64,000 nucleotides of DNA from Mycobacterium sp. 852002-10029_SCH5224772 (lineage in GTDB: Bacteria > Actinomycetota > Actinomycetes > Mycobacteriales > Mycobacteriaceae). The position numbers and the translations under genes are program-made. The notes under the pieces were generated by a model that saw only the letters and a program-made list of their open reading frames with translations, searched no databases and was not told where the DNA came from. The stretch lies in assembly GCF_001667315.1 (NCBI RefSeq), contig NZ_LZHT01000041.1, positions 270,683-334,682 on the forward strand, written 5' to 3'. Shown in pieces: positions 8,910 through 17,874 of this stretch (position 1 is its first letter; each line of letters begins with the position of its first letter).

Positions 8910-9823
8910 TGAGCGGGCTGATCGGCGGGGCCGTCGCGGCGACCGACAAGCGGGCACAATTCCGTTCCGCGCTGGAAAGCGGCCGGCTGCAACGGTTCCC
9001 GGGCGCCTTCTCACCGCTGGTGGCAAAACTCGTCGCCGAGCTCGGGTTCGACGGGGTGTACGTGTCCGGGGCGGTGCTCGCCGCCGACCTCGGCCTGCCC
9101 GACATCGGCCTGACCACCCTGACCGAAGTCGCCGGTCGTGGCGCCCAGATCGCAGGGGTGACCGATCTGCCCACGCTGATCGACGCCGACACCGGCTTCG
9201 GTGAGCCGATGAGCGCGGCGCGCACGGTGACGGTGCTCGAGGACGCCGGGCTGGCCGGCTGCCACCTCGAGGACCAGGAAAACCCCAAGCGCTGCGGGCA
9301 TCTCGACGGCAAGACCGTGGTGCCGGCCGCCGAGATGATCAAACGGTTGCGGGCCGCCGTCTGCGCCCGCCGCGACCCGAATTTCATCGTCTGCGCCCGC
9401 ACCGACGCAGCCGACATCGAAGGGGTGCCGGCCGCGATCGAGCGCGCCAAGGCCTACGCGGACGCGGGTGCGGACCTGATCTTCACCGAAGCCCTGCACA
9501 CCCCTGCAGAATTCGAGCGGTTCCGCGCCGCGGTCGACACGCCGCTGCTCGCCAACATGACCGAATTCGGCAAATCGCCGTTGCTGAGCGCCGGGCAGCT
9601 ATCCGACATCGGCTACAACGTGGTGATCTACCCTGTCACCACGCTGCGGTTGGCCATGCACGCGGTCGAGGCCGGTCTTCGTGAAATCGCCGAGACCGGA
9701 ACACAATCGGGCCTGATCAACCGGATGCAACGCCGCAGCAGGCTCTACGAGTTGCTGCGCTACGCCGATTACAGCCAATTCGATTCCGACATCTACAACT
9801 TCACCGTGCAAGGAGACATGTAA
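8909..9823 (+). CDS. prpB: 2-methylisocitrate lyase
   Basis: A 304-residue member of the isocitrate lyase/PEP mutase superfamily. The metal-binding DADTGFG is at residues 92-98 and the catalytic signature KRCGH at 127-131 (Cys129). It cleaves 2-methylisocitrate to pyruvate and succinate, completing the methylcitrate cycle. The start overlaps the prpD stop and the end overlaps the prpC start (TAATG). M. tuberculosis lacks a dedicated prpB and uses isocitrate lyase for this step, so the gene marks a more complete cycle here. Context between prpD and prpC makes methylisocitrate rather than oxaloacetate or PEP chemistry the best call. Confidence 0.92.
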   Translation: MSGLIGGAVAATDKRAQFRSALESGRLQRFPGAFSPLVAKLVAELGFDGVYVSGAVLAADLGLPDIGLTTLTEVAGRGAQIAGVTDLPTLIDADTGFGEPMSAARTVTVLEDAGLAGCHLEDQENPKRCGHLDGKTVVPAAEMIKRLRAAVCARRDPNFIVCARTDAADIEGVPAAIERAKAYADAGADLIFTEALHTPAEFERFRAAVDTPLLANMTEFGKSPLLSAGQLSDIGYNVVIYPVTTLRLAMHAVEAGLREIAETGTQSGLINRMQRRSRLYELLRYADYSQFDSDIYNFTVQGDM

Positions 9824-10950
9824 TGAGCACCGTCGAAGACAACCACCCCCGCATCTATAAAGGCCTGGCCGGTGTCGTCGTCGACACGACCGCCATTTCC
9901 AAGGTCGTCCCCGAGACCAACTCGCTGACCTACCGCGGCTACGCGGTCCAAGACCTCGCCGCCGCCTGCAGCTTCGAGCAGGTCGCCTACCTGCTGTGGC
10001 ACGGCGAGCTCCCCGACGAGCAGCAGCTGGCACTGTTCACCCAGCGGGAACGAGCGGCCCGCAGGCTGAACCGATCGCAGTTGTCGTTATTGACCAAATT
10101 GCCCGACACGTGTCACCCGATGGATGTGGTGCGCACCTTCATCAGCTCGATGGGTGCCGAAGACCCCGACGAGGACGACAGCAGGCCGGCGGCCAACTAC
10201 GCCAAGGCGCTGCGGATGTTCGCGGTGCTGCCCACCATCGTCGCGGCCGACATGCGCCGCCGGCGCGGCCTGGAACCCATCGCGCCGCACAGCCACATGA
10301 GCTACGCCCAGAATTTCTTGCACATGTGCTTCGGCGATGTCCCCGAGCAGGTGATCGTCGACGCATTCGAACAGTCCATGGTGCTCTACGCCGAGCACAG
10401 CTTCAACGCCTCGACCTTCGCCGCGCGGGTGGTCACCTCGACCCAGTCCGACATCTACAGCGCGGTCACCGCCGCCATCGGCGCGCTCAAGGGCTCGCTG
10501 CACGGCGGCGCCAACGAAGCGGTCATGCACGACATGATCGAAATCGGAAGCGTCGAGCGGGCTTCGCAGTGGCTACAGGACAAACTGGATCGCCAAGACA
10601 AGATCATGGGCTTCGGCCACCGCGTCTACAAGAACGGCGACTCCCGGGTGCCGACCATGAAGAAAGCACTCCAGCGCGTCGCCGCGGCACGTGACGGTCA
10701 GAAGTGGCTCGACATCTACCAGGTCCTGGAAAAGGGGATGGCGCAGGCCAACGGCATCAAGCCGAACCTCGACTTTCCGACCGGGCCGGCCTATTACCTG
10801 ATGGGCTTCGACATCGGGGCCTTCACGCCGATTTTCGTGATGAGCCGCATTACCGGGTGGACGGCACACATCATCGAGCAGACCGCGTCCAACGCGTTGA
10901 TCCGTCCGCTCAGCGAATATGTCGGACCGCCGCAGCGCGCTCTATCGTAA
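9823..10950 (+). CDS. prpC: 2-methylcitrate synthase
   Basis: A 375-residue citrate-synthase-family enzyme that condenses propionyl-CoA with oxaloacetate. The catalytic His regions are visible (LKGSLHGGANEAV and KIMGFGHRVYKNGDSR), as is the N-terminal GLAGVVVDTTAISKVVPETN typical of actinobacterial PrpC. The start overlaps the prpB stop and has AAGGAGA just upstream. It is the third and last gene of the prp operon; only six bases separate it from pyruvate carboxylase, so that gene may be transcribed with it. Confidence 0.94.
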   Translation: MSTVEDNHPRIYKGLAGVVVDTTAISKVVPETNSLTYRGYAVQDLAAACSFEQVAYLLWHGELPDEQQLALFTQRERAARRLNRSQLSLLTKLPDTCHPMDVVRTFISSMGAEDPDEDDSRPAANYAKALRMFAVLPTIVAADMRRRRGLEPIAPHSHMSYAQNFLHMCFGDVPEQVIVDAFEQSMVLYAEHSFNASTFAARVVTSTQSDIYSAVTAAIGALKGSLHGGANEAVMHDMIEIGSVERASQWLQDKLDRQDKIMGFGHRVYKNGDSRVPTMKKALQRVAAARDGQKWLDIYQVLEKGMAQANGIKPNLDFPTGPAYYLMGFDIGAFTPIFVMSRITGWTAHIIEQTASNALIRPLSEYVGPPQRALS

Positions 10951-10955
10951 ATACC

Positions 10956-13900
10956 GTGCTGACGAAAGTCCTGGTCGCCAATCGCGGCGAGATCGCGATC
11001 CGCGCCTTCCGCGCCGCCTACGAACTGGAACTGGCCACCGTGGCGGTCTATCCCTACGAGGACCGCAATTCGGTGCATCGGCTCAAGGCCGACGAGTCAT
11101 ACCAGATCGGGGAGGAGGGCCACCCGGTCCGCGCCTACCTGTCGGTCGACGACATCGTCGAAACGGCGCGGGCGTGCGGGGCGGACGCGATCTACCCCGG
11201 CTATGGCTTCCTGTCCGAGAACCCGGACCTGGCGGCGGCGTGTGCGGCGGCCGGGATCACGTTCGTCGGCCCGAGTGCGGAGGTGCTGGAGCTCACCGGC
11301 AACAAGTCGCGGGCGATCGCGGCGGCCCGGGCGGCGGGACTTCCGGTGCTGGCCTCCTCGGCGCCCTCGACATCGGTGGACGAGCTGGTCACGGTCGCCG
11401 AGTCGATGACGTTTCCGCTGTTCGTCAAGGCGGTCGCCGGTGGTGGCGGCCGCGGGATGCGCCGGGTCACCGACCCGGCGGCGCTGCCAGAGGCGATCGA
11501 GGCCGCCAGCCGCGAGGCCGAATCCGCCTTCGGGGATGCCTCGGTGTTTCTCGAGCAGGCGGTGATCAATCCGCGTCACATCGAGGTCCAGATCCTGGCC
11601 GACAATCACGGCAACGTGATCCACCTCTATGAACGGGACTGCAGCGTGCAGCGGCGCCACCAGAAGGTGGTCGAAATTGCGCCGGCACCCAACCTGGATC
11701 CACAACTGCGCGAACGCATTTGCGCGGACGCGGTGGCGTTCGCGCAAGGCATCGGCTACACCTGTGCGGGCACGGTCGAGTTCCTGCTCGACGAACGCGG
11801 CAATCACGTGTTCATCGAGATGAACCCGCGCATCCAGGTGGAGCACACGGTGACCGAGGAGATCACCGACGTCGACCTGGTGTCCGCCCAGCTGCGGATC
11901 GCGTCCGGTCAAACGCTGGAAGAGATTGGTCTGAGCCAGGATTCGATCGCTCCGCACGGTGCGGCGCTGCAATGCCGCATCACCACGGAAGATCCGGCGA
12001 ACGGCTTTCGTCCGGACACCGGCCGCATCACCGCGTACCGCACCCCGGGCGGTGCGGGAATCCGCTTGGACGGCGGTACGACGCTGGGCGCGGAGATCAG
12101 CGCGCATTTCGACTCGATGCTGATCAAGCTGACGTGCCGGGGCCGTGACTTCCCCACGGCGGTGCGCCGGGCCCGACGGGCGGTCGCGGAATTCCGGATT
12201 CGTGGTGTGTCTACCAACATTCCCTTCCTGCAGGCGGTTCTGGATGACGCGGATTTCCAGGCCGGACGTGTCACCACGTCATTCATCGAGCAGCGCCCGC
12301 AGCTGCTCACGGCGCGCAGCTCCGCCGACCGCGGCACCAAAATTCTCAGCTACCTGGCCGACGTCACCGTCAACAAGCCGCACGGCGAGCGCCCGTCGAC
12401 GGTGTACCCGCACGACAAGCTGCCCGACATCGACCTGTCGACGGATCCGCCCGCGGGCTCCAAGCAGCGTTTGACCGAACTCGGGCCGCAGCGATTCGCG
12501 GCCTGGCTCCGCGAGTCGCGCGGCGTCGCCGTCACGGATACCACGTTCCGCGACGCGCACCAGTCGCTGCTGGCGACTCGGGTCCGCACCACCGGCCTGA
12601 TCAAGGTGGCGCCCTACCTCGCGCGGACGATGCCGCAATTGTTGTCGGTGGAGTGCTGGGGCGGTGCGACTTACGATGTGGCGCTGCGGTTCTTGAAAGA
12701 GGACCCGTGGGAACGGCTGGCCGTGCTGCGGGACGCGATGCCCAACATCTGTCTGCAGATGCTGCTGCGCGGGCGCAACACCGTCGGCTACACGCCCTAT
12801 CCGGAGACGGTGACGACGGCGTTCGTCGAGGAGGCGACGGCCACCGGCATCGACATCTTCCGGATCTTCGACGCGTTGAACAATGTTGACTCGATGCGGC
12901 CGGCCATCGACGCGGTGCGCGACACCGGCACGGCGGTGGCCGAGGTGGCGATGTCTTACACCGGTGATCTGTCCGATCCGGACGAAAAGCTTTACACGCT
13001 CGACTATTATCTCAAGTTGGCCGAACAGATCGTCGACGCGGGTGCGCACGTCCTGGCGATCAAGGACATGGCCGGATTGTTGCGCGCCCCGGCCGCCGCG
13101 ACCCTGGTCTCGGCGCTGAAATCCCGATTCGACCTGCCGGTGCACGTGCACACCCACGACACCCCGGGCGGACAGCTGGCGAGCTACGTGGCGGCCTGGC
13201 ACGCGGGGGCCGACGCCGTCGACGGCGCCGCCGCACCGCTCGCGGGGACCACCAGCCAGCCCGCGCTGTCGTCGATCGTGGCCGCCGCTGCCAACACCGA
13301 CTACGACACCGGCTTGTCACTGCCGGCGGTATGCGACCTGGAGCCGTACTGGGAGGCGCTCCGAAAGGTGTACGCGCCGTTTGAATCCGGGCTTCCCTCC
13401 CCGACGGGCCGGGTCTACCACCACGAGATCCCGGGCGGCCAATTGTCGAACCTGCGCCAGCAGGCCATCGCGCTGGGCCTCGGCGACCGGTTCGAGGACA
13501 TCGAAAACGCCTACGCCGGCGCCGACTCCATCCTGGGGCACCTCGTCAAGGTGACGCCGTCGAGCAAGGTGGTCGGCGACTTGGCGCTGGCGCTGGTCGG
13601 AGCCGGCGTCAGCGCGCAGGACTTCGCCGACGACCCCGCGCGTTACGACATCCCGGACTCGGTCATCGGCTTTTTGCGCGGCGAACTCGGCGACCCGCCG
13701 GGCGGCTGGCCGGAGCCGTTGCGTACCAAGGCGTTAGACGGTCGCGGGCCGGCGAAACCCGAGCAGCCGCTGACGGCCGCGGACGAAAAGGCGTTGGCCG
13801 CACCGGGCACCGGCCGGCAGGCGGCGCTGAATCGGCTGCTGTTCCCCGGGCCGGCCAAAGAACTCGAGGACCACCGCGAGACCTATGGCGACACCTCGGG

Positions 13901-14339
13901 ACTGAGCGCCAACCAGTTCTTCTACGGATTGCGCCAGGGGGACGAACACCGCGTGGAGTTGGAGCGCGGTGTGGAGCTGCTGATCGGTCTGGAGGCCATC
14001 TCTGATCCCGACGAACGCGGCATGCGCACCGTGATGTGCATCCTCAACGGTCAGCTGCGCCCCGTCGTGGTGCGTGACCGCAGCATCGCCAGCGACGTGC
14101 CGGCGGCCGAGAAGGCCGATCGCGCCAATCCCGATCACGTCGCCGCCCCCTTTGCCGGCGTCGTCACGGTCACCGCCGAGGCCGGGGACCAGGTCGAAGC
14201 CGGACAGACGGTCGCGACGATCGAGGCGATGAAGATGGAGGCCGCCGTCACCACCGGCAAGGCCGGCAAGGTCGCGCGAATCGCGGTGTCGCGCACCGCA
14301 CAGGTCGAGGGCGGCGACCTGTTGGTGGTGATCGACTAG
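10956..14339 (+). CDS. pyc: pyruvate carboxylase
   Basis: A 1127-residue biotin-dependent enzyme that carboxylates pyruvate to oxaloacetate. The order is biotin carboxylase (from LTKVLVANRGEIAIRAFRAA, ATP-grasp loop AVAGGGGRGMR, about 1-450), carboxyltransferase (TDTTFRDAHQSLLATRVRTT onward, about 520-830) and C-terminal biotinyl domain (AMKM with biotin-Lys at about 1093). The length equals the usual mycobacterial value when the GTG at 10956 is used. The reading frame continues far upstream antisense to or through prpC, but that is not coding. Adjacency to prpC is functionally sensible, because it supplies oxaloacetate for methylcitrate synthesis and uses the pyruvate released by PrpB. Confidence 0.95.
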   Translation: MLTKVLVANRGEIAIRAFRAAYELELATVAVYPYEDRNSVHRLKADESYQIGEEGHPVRAYLSVDDIVETARACGADAIYPGYGFLSENPDLAAACAAAGITFVGPSAEVLELTGNKSRAIAAARAAGLPVLASSAPSTSVDELVTVAESMTFPLFVKAVAGGGGRGMRRVTDPAALPEAIEAASREAESAFGDASVFLEQAVINPRHIEVQILADNHGNVIHLYERDCSVQRRHQKVVEIAPAPNLDPQLRERICADAVAFAQGIGYTCAGTVEFLLDERGNHVFIEMNPRIQVEHTVTEEITDVDLVSAQLRIASGQTLEEIGLSQDSIAPHGAALQCRITTEDPANGFRPDTGRITAYRTPGGAGIRLDGGTTLGAEISAHFDSMLIKLTCRGRDFPTAVRRARRAVAEFRIRGVSTNIPFLQAVLDDADFQAGRVTTSFIEQRPQLLTARSSADRGTKILSYLADVTVNKPHGERPSTVYPHDKLPDIDLSTDPPAGSKQRLTELGPQRFAAWLRESRGVAVTDTTFRDAHQSLLATRVRTTGLIKVAPYLARTMPQLLSVECWGGATYDVALRFLKEDPWERLAVLRDAMPNICLQMLLRGRNTVGYTPYPETVTTAFVEEATATGIDIFRIFDALNNVDSMRPAIDAVRDTGTAVAEVAMSYTGDLSDPDEKLYTLDYYLKLAEQIVDAGAHVLAIKDMAGLLRAPAAATLVSALKSRFDLPVHVHTHDTPGGQLASYVAAWHAGADAVDGAAAPLAGTTSQPALSSIVAAAANTDYDTGLSLPAVCDLEPYWEALRKVYAPFESGLPSPTGRVYHHEIPGGQLSNLRQQAIALGLGDRFEDIENAYAGADSILGHLVKVTPSSKVVGDLALALVGAGVSAQDFADDPARYDIPDSVIGFLRGELGDPPGGWPEPLRTKALDGRGPAKPEQPLTAADEKALAAPGTGRQAALNRLLFPGPAKELEDHRETYGDTSGLSANQFFYGLRQGDEHRVELERGVELLIGLEAISDPDERGMRTVMCILNGQLRPVVVRDRSIASDVPAAEKADRANPDHVAAPFAGVVTVTAEAGDQVEAGQTVATIEAMKMEAAVTTGKAGKVARIAVSRTAQVEGGDLLVVID

Positions 14340-15247
14340 CGGCTGCCGTTGATCAGGGCGGCGCGGGCCAGTGTCTGCTCCGCCTGCTTCACGTGGGCGG
14401 CATCGACCAGTACGCCGCTCACCCCGACGGCGCCGCGGCCCTTGGCCTCGGCCTCCCGGTAAGCGGCGACATTGGTCTCGGCGCGGGCGATTTCGTCGGG
14501 GGTCGGGGCATAAACCTCATTGGCGACGGGCACCTGGTCGGGGTGGATCGCCCATTTGCCGGTGTAGCCGAGCAGCGACGCGCGCCGGGCGTCGCGCTCG
14601 TACCCGGAGAGGTCCCGGTAGTCGGGGTACGGCGCGTCGATGGCGTCGATGCCGGCGATGCGCGCGGCGACGATCACCTTGTTGCGCGCGTAAGCCCAGA
14701 ATTCGCCGGGATACTCGCCCAGCGGGACGAAGTTGGTGTCCACCCGGGCGCCCTGGGACAACGAGAAGTCACCCACCCCGAAGATCAGGGCGTCCAGGCG
14801 CGGGCTGGCGGCCGCGATCTCCTCGGCATTGGCCAGGCCTTCCACCTCTTCGATCAGCACCTCGAGCCGAATCTGCTTGCCCAGGCTCAACTTCGATTCC
14901 AGTTGCGTGAGCAGAACGTCCACCCACCACACGTCGCGGGCTCGGCACGCCTTCGGGATGATGATGGTGTCGAGGTTGCGGCCGGCCCTGGTCACCACCT
15001 CGATGACGTCGTCGTGGCACCACCGGGTGTCCAGGCCGTTGATCCGCACCGCCCGCGCGGTGCGTCCCCAGTCCAGGTCGTTGAGGGCGCTGATCGCCTT
15101 ACCGCGCGATTCCTCTTTGAACGCCGGGGGCACGGCATCCTCGAGGTCGAGGAATACCAGGTCGGCGCCGCACCCGGCGGCCTTGTCGAACATGTTGTCG
15201 TTGCTTGCGGGCACCGCGAGCTCGGAGCGGCGGAGAAGATTCGTCAT
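14336..15247 (-). CDS. HpcH/HpaI or CitE-like CoA-ester lyase
   Basis: A 303-residue TIM-barrel lyase of the citrate lyase beta/malyl-CoA lyase superfamily. LRRSELAVPASNDNMFDKAA and LVFLDLEDAVPP carry the metal and CoA signature, and LIEEVEGLANAEEIA and IFGVGDFSLSQG the substrate-site acidic residues. Possible substrates are malyl-CoA, methylmalyl-CoA or citramalyl-CoA; the sequence alone does not separate them. Its 3' end overlaps the end of the convergent pyc gene by 4 bases. Eighteen bases separate it from a CoA transferase on the same strand, suggesting a CoA-ligation and cleavage pair that returns pyruvate or glyoxylate plus an acyl-CoA. Confidence 0.85.
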   Translation of the reverse strand: MTNLLRRSELAVPASNDNMFDKAAGCGADLVFLDLEDAVPPAFKEESRGKAISALNDLDWGRTARAVRINGLDTRWCHDDVIEVVTRAGRNLDTIIIPKACRARDVWWVDVLLTQLESKLSLGKQIRLEVLIEEVEGLANAEEIAAASPRLDALIFGVGDFSLSQGARVDTNFVPLGEYPGEFWAYARNKVIVAARIAGIDAIDAPYPDYRDLSGYERDARRASLLGYTGKWAIHPDQVPVANEVYAPTPDEIARAETNVAAYREAEAKGRGAVGVSGVLVDAAHVKQAEQTLARAALINGSR

Positions 15248-15264
15248 CGTTCAATGTCCTTCTG

Positions 15265-16455
15265 TCACAACACGCCTCGGGCGCGTAGGTCGTCTATTTC
15301 GTCGAGGCTCATGCCGAGCAGCTCCCCGTACACCTCGGTGTTGTGCTGGCCGAGGCGAGGCCCCAGATGCCCGACCGTCCCGGACTCCGCCGAGAAACGC
15401 GGAACGGGAGCCTGCACCGTCATGGGCCCGAGTTGGTGGTCGTCGACGGAGATGAACACCTCACGATGCGCCAGCTGCTCGTCGGCGACCAGATCGCTGA
15501 TGTCATAGACCGGGGCCGCGGCCACCTCGTGGGCTTCGAACACTTCCATCGCCGCCGAAAGCGTCTTGGTGGCAACCCATTCGGCGACCACGGCGTCGAC
15601 TTCGCGGGCCCGCGCCAGCCGTCGCTGCGGGTCGGTGAAGTCGGCGTCGTCCAGCAGGTCGTGCCTGCCGATCGCCCGGAACACCCGCAGCGCCAGCGCC
15701 GGCGAACTGCCGGACATGGCCAGCCACCTGCCGTCCGCGGTGCGATAGGTGTTGCGCGGGGCCGAGATGTCCCACCGGTTGCCGGCCCGCTCTGGCACCA
15801 GGCCCAACTGGTCATAGCCCAGCAGCGTCTGCTCCAGCAGCCGGGCCAGCGGGTCGATCAGGTTGACGTCGATCAGTTGGCCCGGCCCGCCGTGCACGTC
15901 ACGGTGATACAGCGCCATCATCACCGCGTAGGCGGCATTGAGCGACGCGACACCGTCGGCCAACATGAACGGCGGCAGGGTGGGCGGCGCGCCGGCCTGG
16001 CCCGTGATATGCGCGAATCCGCTCATCGCCTCGCCCAGCGTGCCGAAGCCCGGGCGCTCACTCTTCGGCCCGCTCAGGCCGTAACCGGTGATGTGCAGCA
16101 TGACGATCCGGTCATTGACCGCGCGCAGGCTCTCGTAATCCAGTCCCCACTTGCGCAAGGTCTGGGGGCGGGTGTTGAAGATGGCGACGTCGGCGTGTTC
16201 CACCAGACGGCGCACCAGCGCCTGCCCCTCCGCGCACCGCAAGTCCAGCGTGACCGACCGCTTGTTGCGCGCGATCGACTTCCACATCAGGCCCACGCCG
16301 TCGCGCTGGTTGCCCCAGCCGCGGATCGGGTCGCCGTGCCGTGGTTCTTCGACCTTGATCACGTCGGCGCCGAACTCGCCTAAATAGGTGGCCACCAGCG
16401 GCGCGGCGGCCAGCGTGGCGAGGTCGAGTACCCGCAGCCCGTCAAGCATGGGCAC
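15265..16455 (-). CDS. CaiB/BaiF-family CoA transferase
   Basis: A 396-residue class III CoA transferase. LRVLDLATLAAAPLVATYLG, GADVIKVEEPRHGDPIRGWG and NKRSVTLDLRCAEGQALVRR are signature N-terminal segments, and the middle contains ITGYGLSGP. It moves CoA between carboxylic acids in the cytoplasm. Two starts are possible, GTG 16455 or ATG 16449; both overlap the end of the upstream monooxygenase gene (stop at 16442), implying coupling. With the adjacent lyase it forms a plausible activation/cleavage pathway. Confidence 0.88.
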   Translation of the reverse strand: MPMLDGLRVLDLATLAAAPLVATYLGEFGADVIKVEEPRHGDPIRGWGNQRDGVGLMWKSIARNKRSVTLDLRCAEGQALVRRLVEHADVAIFNTRPQTLRKWGLDYESLRAVNDRIVMLHITGYGLSGPKSERPGFGTLGEAMSGFAHITGQAGAPPTLPPFMLADGVASLNAAYAVMMALYHRDVHGGPGQLIDVNLIDPLARLLEQTLLGYDQLGLVPERAGNRWDISAPRNTYRTADGRWLAMSGSSPALALRVFRAIGRHDLLDDADFTDPQRRLARAREVDAVVAEWVATKTLSAAMEVFEAHEVAAAPVYDISDLVADEQLAHREVFISVDDHQLGPMTVQAPVPRFSAESGTVGHLGPRLGQHNTEVYGELLGMSLDEIDDLRARGVL

Positions 16456-17806
16456 CGGCGGCCACCCGGGTGTTCGACGGACGCTGCAGGCCGAGATGCC
16501 CGCGCAGCGTCGATGATTCGTATTCGGTGCGGAACAACCCGCGGCGTTGCAGTTCCGGCACCACCATGCGCACGACGTCTTCGAAGGCGCCGGGCAGATG
16601 CGTCGCGGCCAAGACGAATCCGTCGCAGGCGCCGCTTTCGAACCAGTCGGCCATCTGATCGGCGACCTGTTCGCCGGTGCCGACGAAGCGGGGTCCCTGC
16701 AGGAGGGTGGCCCGATGGCTGGCGAGGTCGCGCAACGTGACCGTGTCCCCGCCGATATGGGTGCGCAGGTTCTGCACCAGGCCGCGGATACCGGAGACCG
16801 AGGCGAGTAGCTCGTCGGTCACCGGGTCGTCGAGATCGTGTTGGGCGAAGTCGTAATTCATCAACTCCGACAACAGTGTCAGCGACGCCATCGGGTGCAC
16901 GAGATCGTTGAGGAACATCGCCTCGCGATCCTTGGCGTGGGATTCGGATTCGCCCACCACCGCGTAGGCCATCGGGCAGATGCGGACGGCGGCGGGATCG
17001 CGGTCGGCGTCCGCGATGCGGTCTTTTTGATCGGCGTAGTGGCTGCGCGCCACCTCGATGCCGGGGTCGCCGGTGAAGATCAATTCGGCCCAGCGAGAGG
17101 CGAATTCGCGGCCACGTCCCGACGACCCGGCCTGAATGATCACCGGTCGGCCCTGCGGGGAGCGCGGCACCGTCAACGGGCCGCGCGCGGAGAAGAACTG
17201 GCCGACGTGTCCCAACTCGTGCACCTTGGCGGGATCCGCGAACTGACCGGACACCCGGTTGTGCACGACGGCTTCGTCCTCCCACGTGTCCCACAGGCCG
17301 GTCACCACGTCCATGAATTCGTCGGCGCGGTCGTACCGTTCGTCGTGGCCGAGGTGCGCGTCGACACCGAAGTTCTGTGCCTCGCTGTCGTTGACCGACG
17401 TGACCACGTTCCACGCCGCGCGACCGCCCGAAAGGTGGTCGAGCGAGGCGAACGTGCGCGCCACGTGGAAGGGCTGGTAATAGGTGGTCGAGTAGGTGGC
17501 GCCCAGCCCTATCTTCGACGTGGCTTGTGCCAGCACCCCGAGGATCACACTGAGGTCCAACTTGACGGGGCGGGCGCCGTACTGGACCGCCTCGCCCACC
17601 GATCCGCCGTAGACCCCGGGCATGGCCAGGCGGTCGTCGAAGAACATCAGGTCGAAGCAACCCTCTTCGAGCTGGCGGCCGATCTTGGCGTAGTACGACG
17701 CGTCCAGGTAGCGGTGCTCGGTCGCGGGGTGCCGCCACGACCCCGCGTAGACCGAAGTGCTGCCGGCCTGCATAAAGGCGACGAGGGCCATCTTGTCGGT
17801 GCGCAT
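16442..17806 (-). CDS. flavin-dependent monooxygenase, NtaA/SnaA/DmoA type (LLM class)
   Basis: A 454-residue bacterial luciferase-like monooxygenase of the nitrilotriacetate/dibenzothiophene/pristinamycin subgroup. Typical segments are MALVAFMQAGSTSVYAGSWR, GCFDLMFFDDR, GLGATYSTTYYQPFHVART, LSGGRAAWNVVTS and GRPVIIQAGSSGRGREFA. It uses FMNH2 from a separate reductase to oxidise a small organic substrate, perhaps with C-N, C-S or C-O cleavage. A TTG 36 bases further upstream would extend the frame through the palindrome at 17822-17837, so the ATG at 17806 is chosen. It is divergent from a GntR regulator and leads the CoA transferase/lyase genes. Confidence 0.87.
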   Translation of the reverse strand: MRTDKMALVAFMQAGSTSVYAGSWRHPATEHRYLDASYYAKIGRQLEEGCFDLMFFDDRLAMPGVYGGSVGEAVQYGARPVKLDLSVILGVLAQATSKIGLGATYSTTYYQPFHVARTFASLDHLSGGRAAWNVVTSVNDSEAQNFGVDAHLGHDERYDRADEFMDVVTGLWDTWEDEAVVHNRVSGQFADPAKVHELGHVGQFFSARGPLTVPRSPQGRPVIIQAGSSGRGREFASRWAELIFTGDPGIEVARSHYADQKDRIADADRDPAAVRICPMAYAVVGESESHAKDREAMFLNDLVHPMASLTLLSELMNYDFAQHDLDDPVTDELLASVSGIRGLVQNLRTHIGGDTVTLRDLASHRATLLQGPRFVGTGEQVADQMADWFESGACDGFVLAATHLPGAFEDVVRMVVPELQRRGLFRTEYESSTLRGHLGLQRPSNTRVAAGAHA

Positions 17807-17821
17807 GGCTTGAAACGTAAC

Positions 17822-17837
17822 ATCTGATATTTCAGAT
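17822..17837. promoter_or_regulatory. palindromic operator ATCTGA-TATT-TCAGAT
   Basis: A perfect 6-bp inverted repeat with a 4-bp spacer lies in the AT-rich gap between the divergent monooxygenase (17806) and GntR (17875) genes. The placement between a FadR-subfamily regulator and its divergent neighbour is classic for autoregulation plus control of the catabolic unit 17806-14336. Confidence 0.6.
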
Positions 17838-17874
17838 TTCAAATGCTAGACCTGTCGTTTGGTATTATGCCCAG

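Noticed and set aside
10704..10955. N-terminal extension of pyruvate carboxylase through prpC
   Set aside because: It overlaps prpC coding and lacks carboxylase sequence; the GTG at 10956 gives the standard 1127-residue enzyme.
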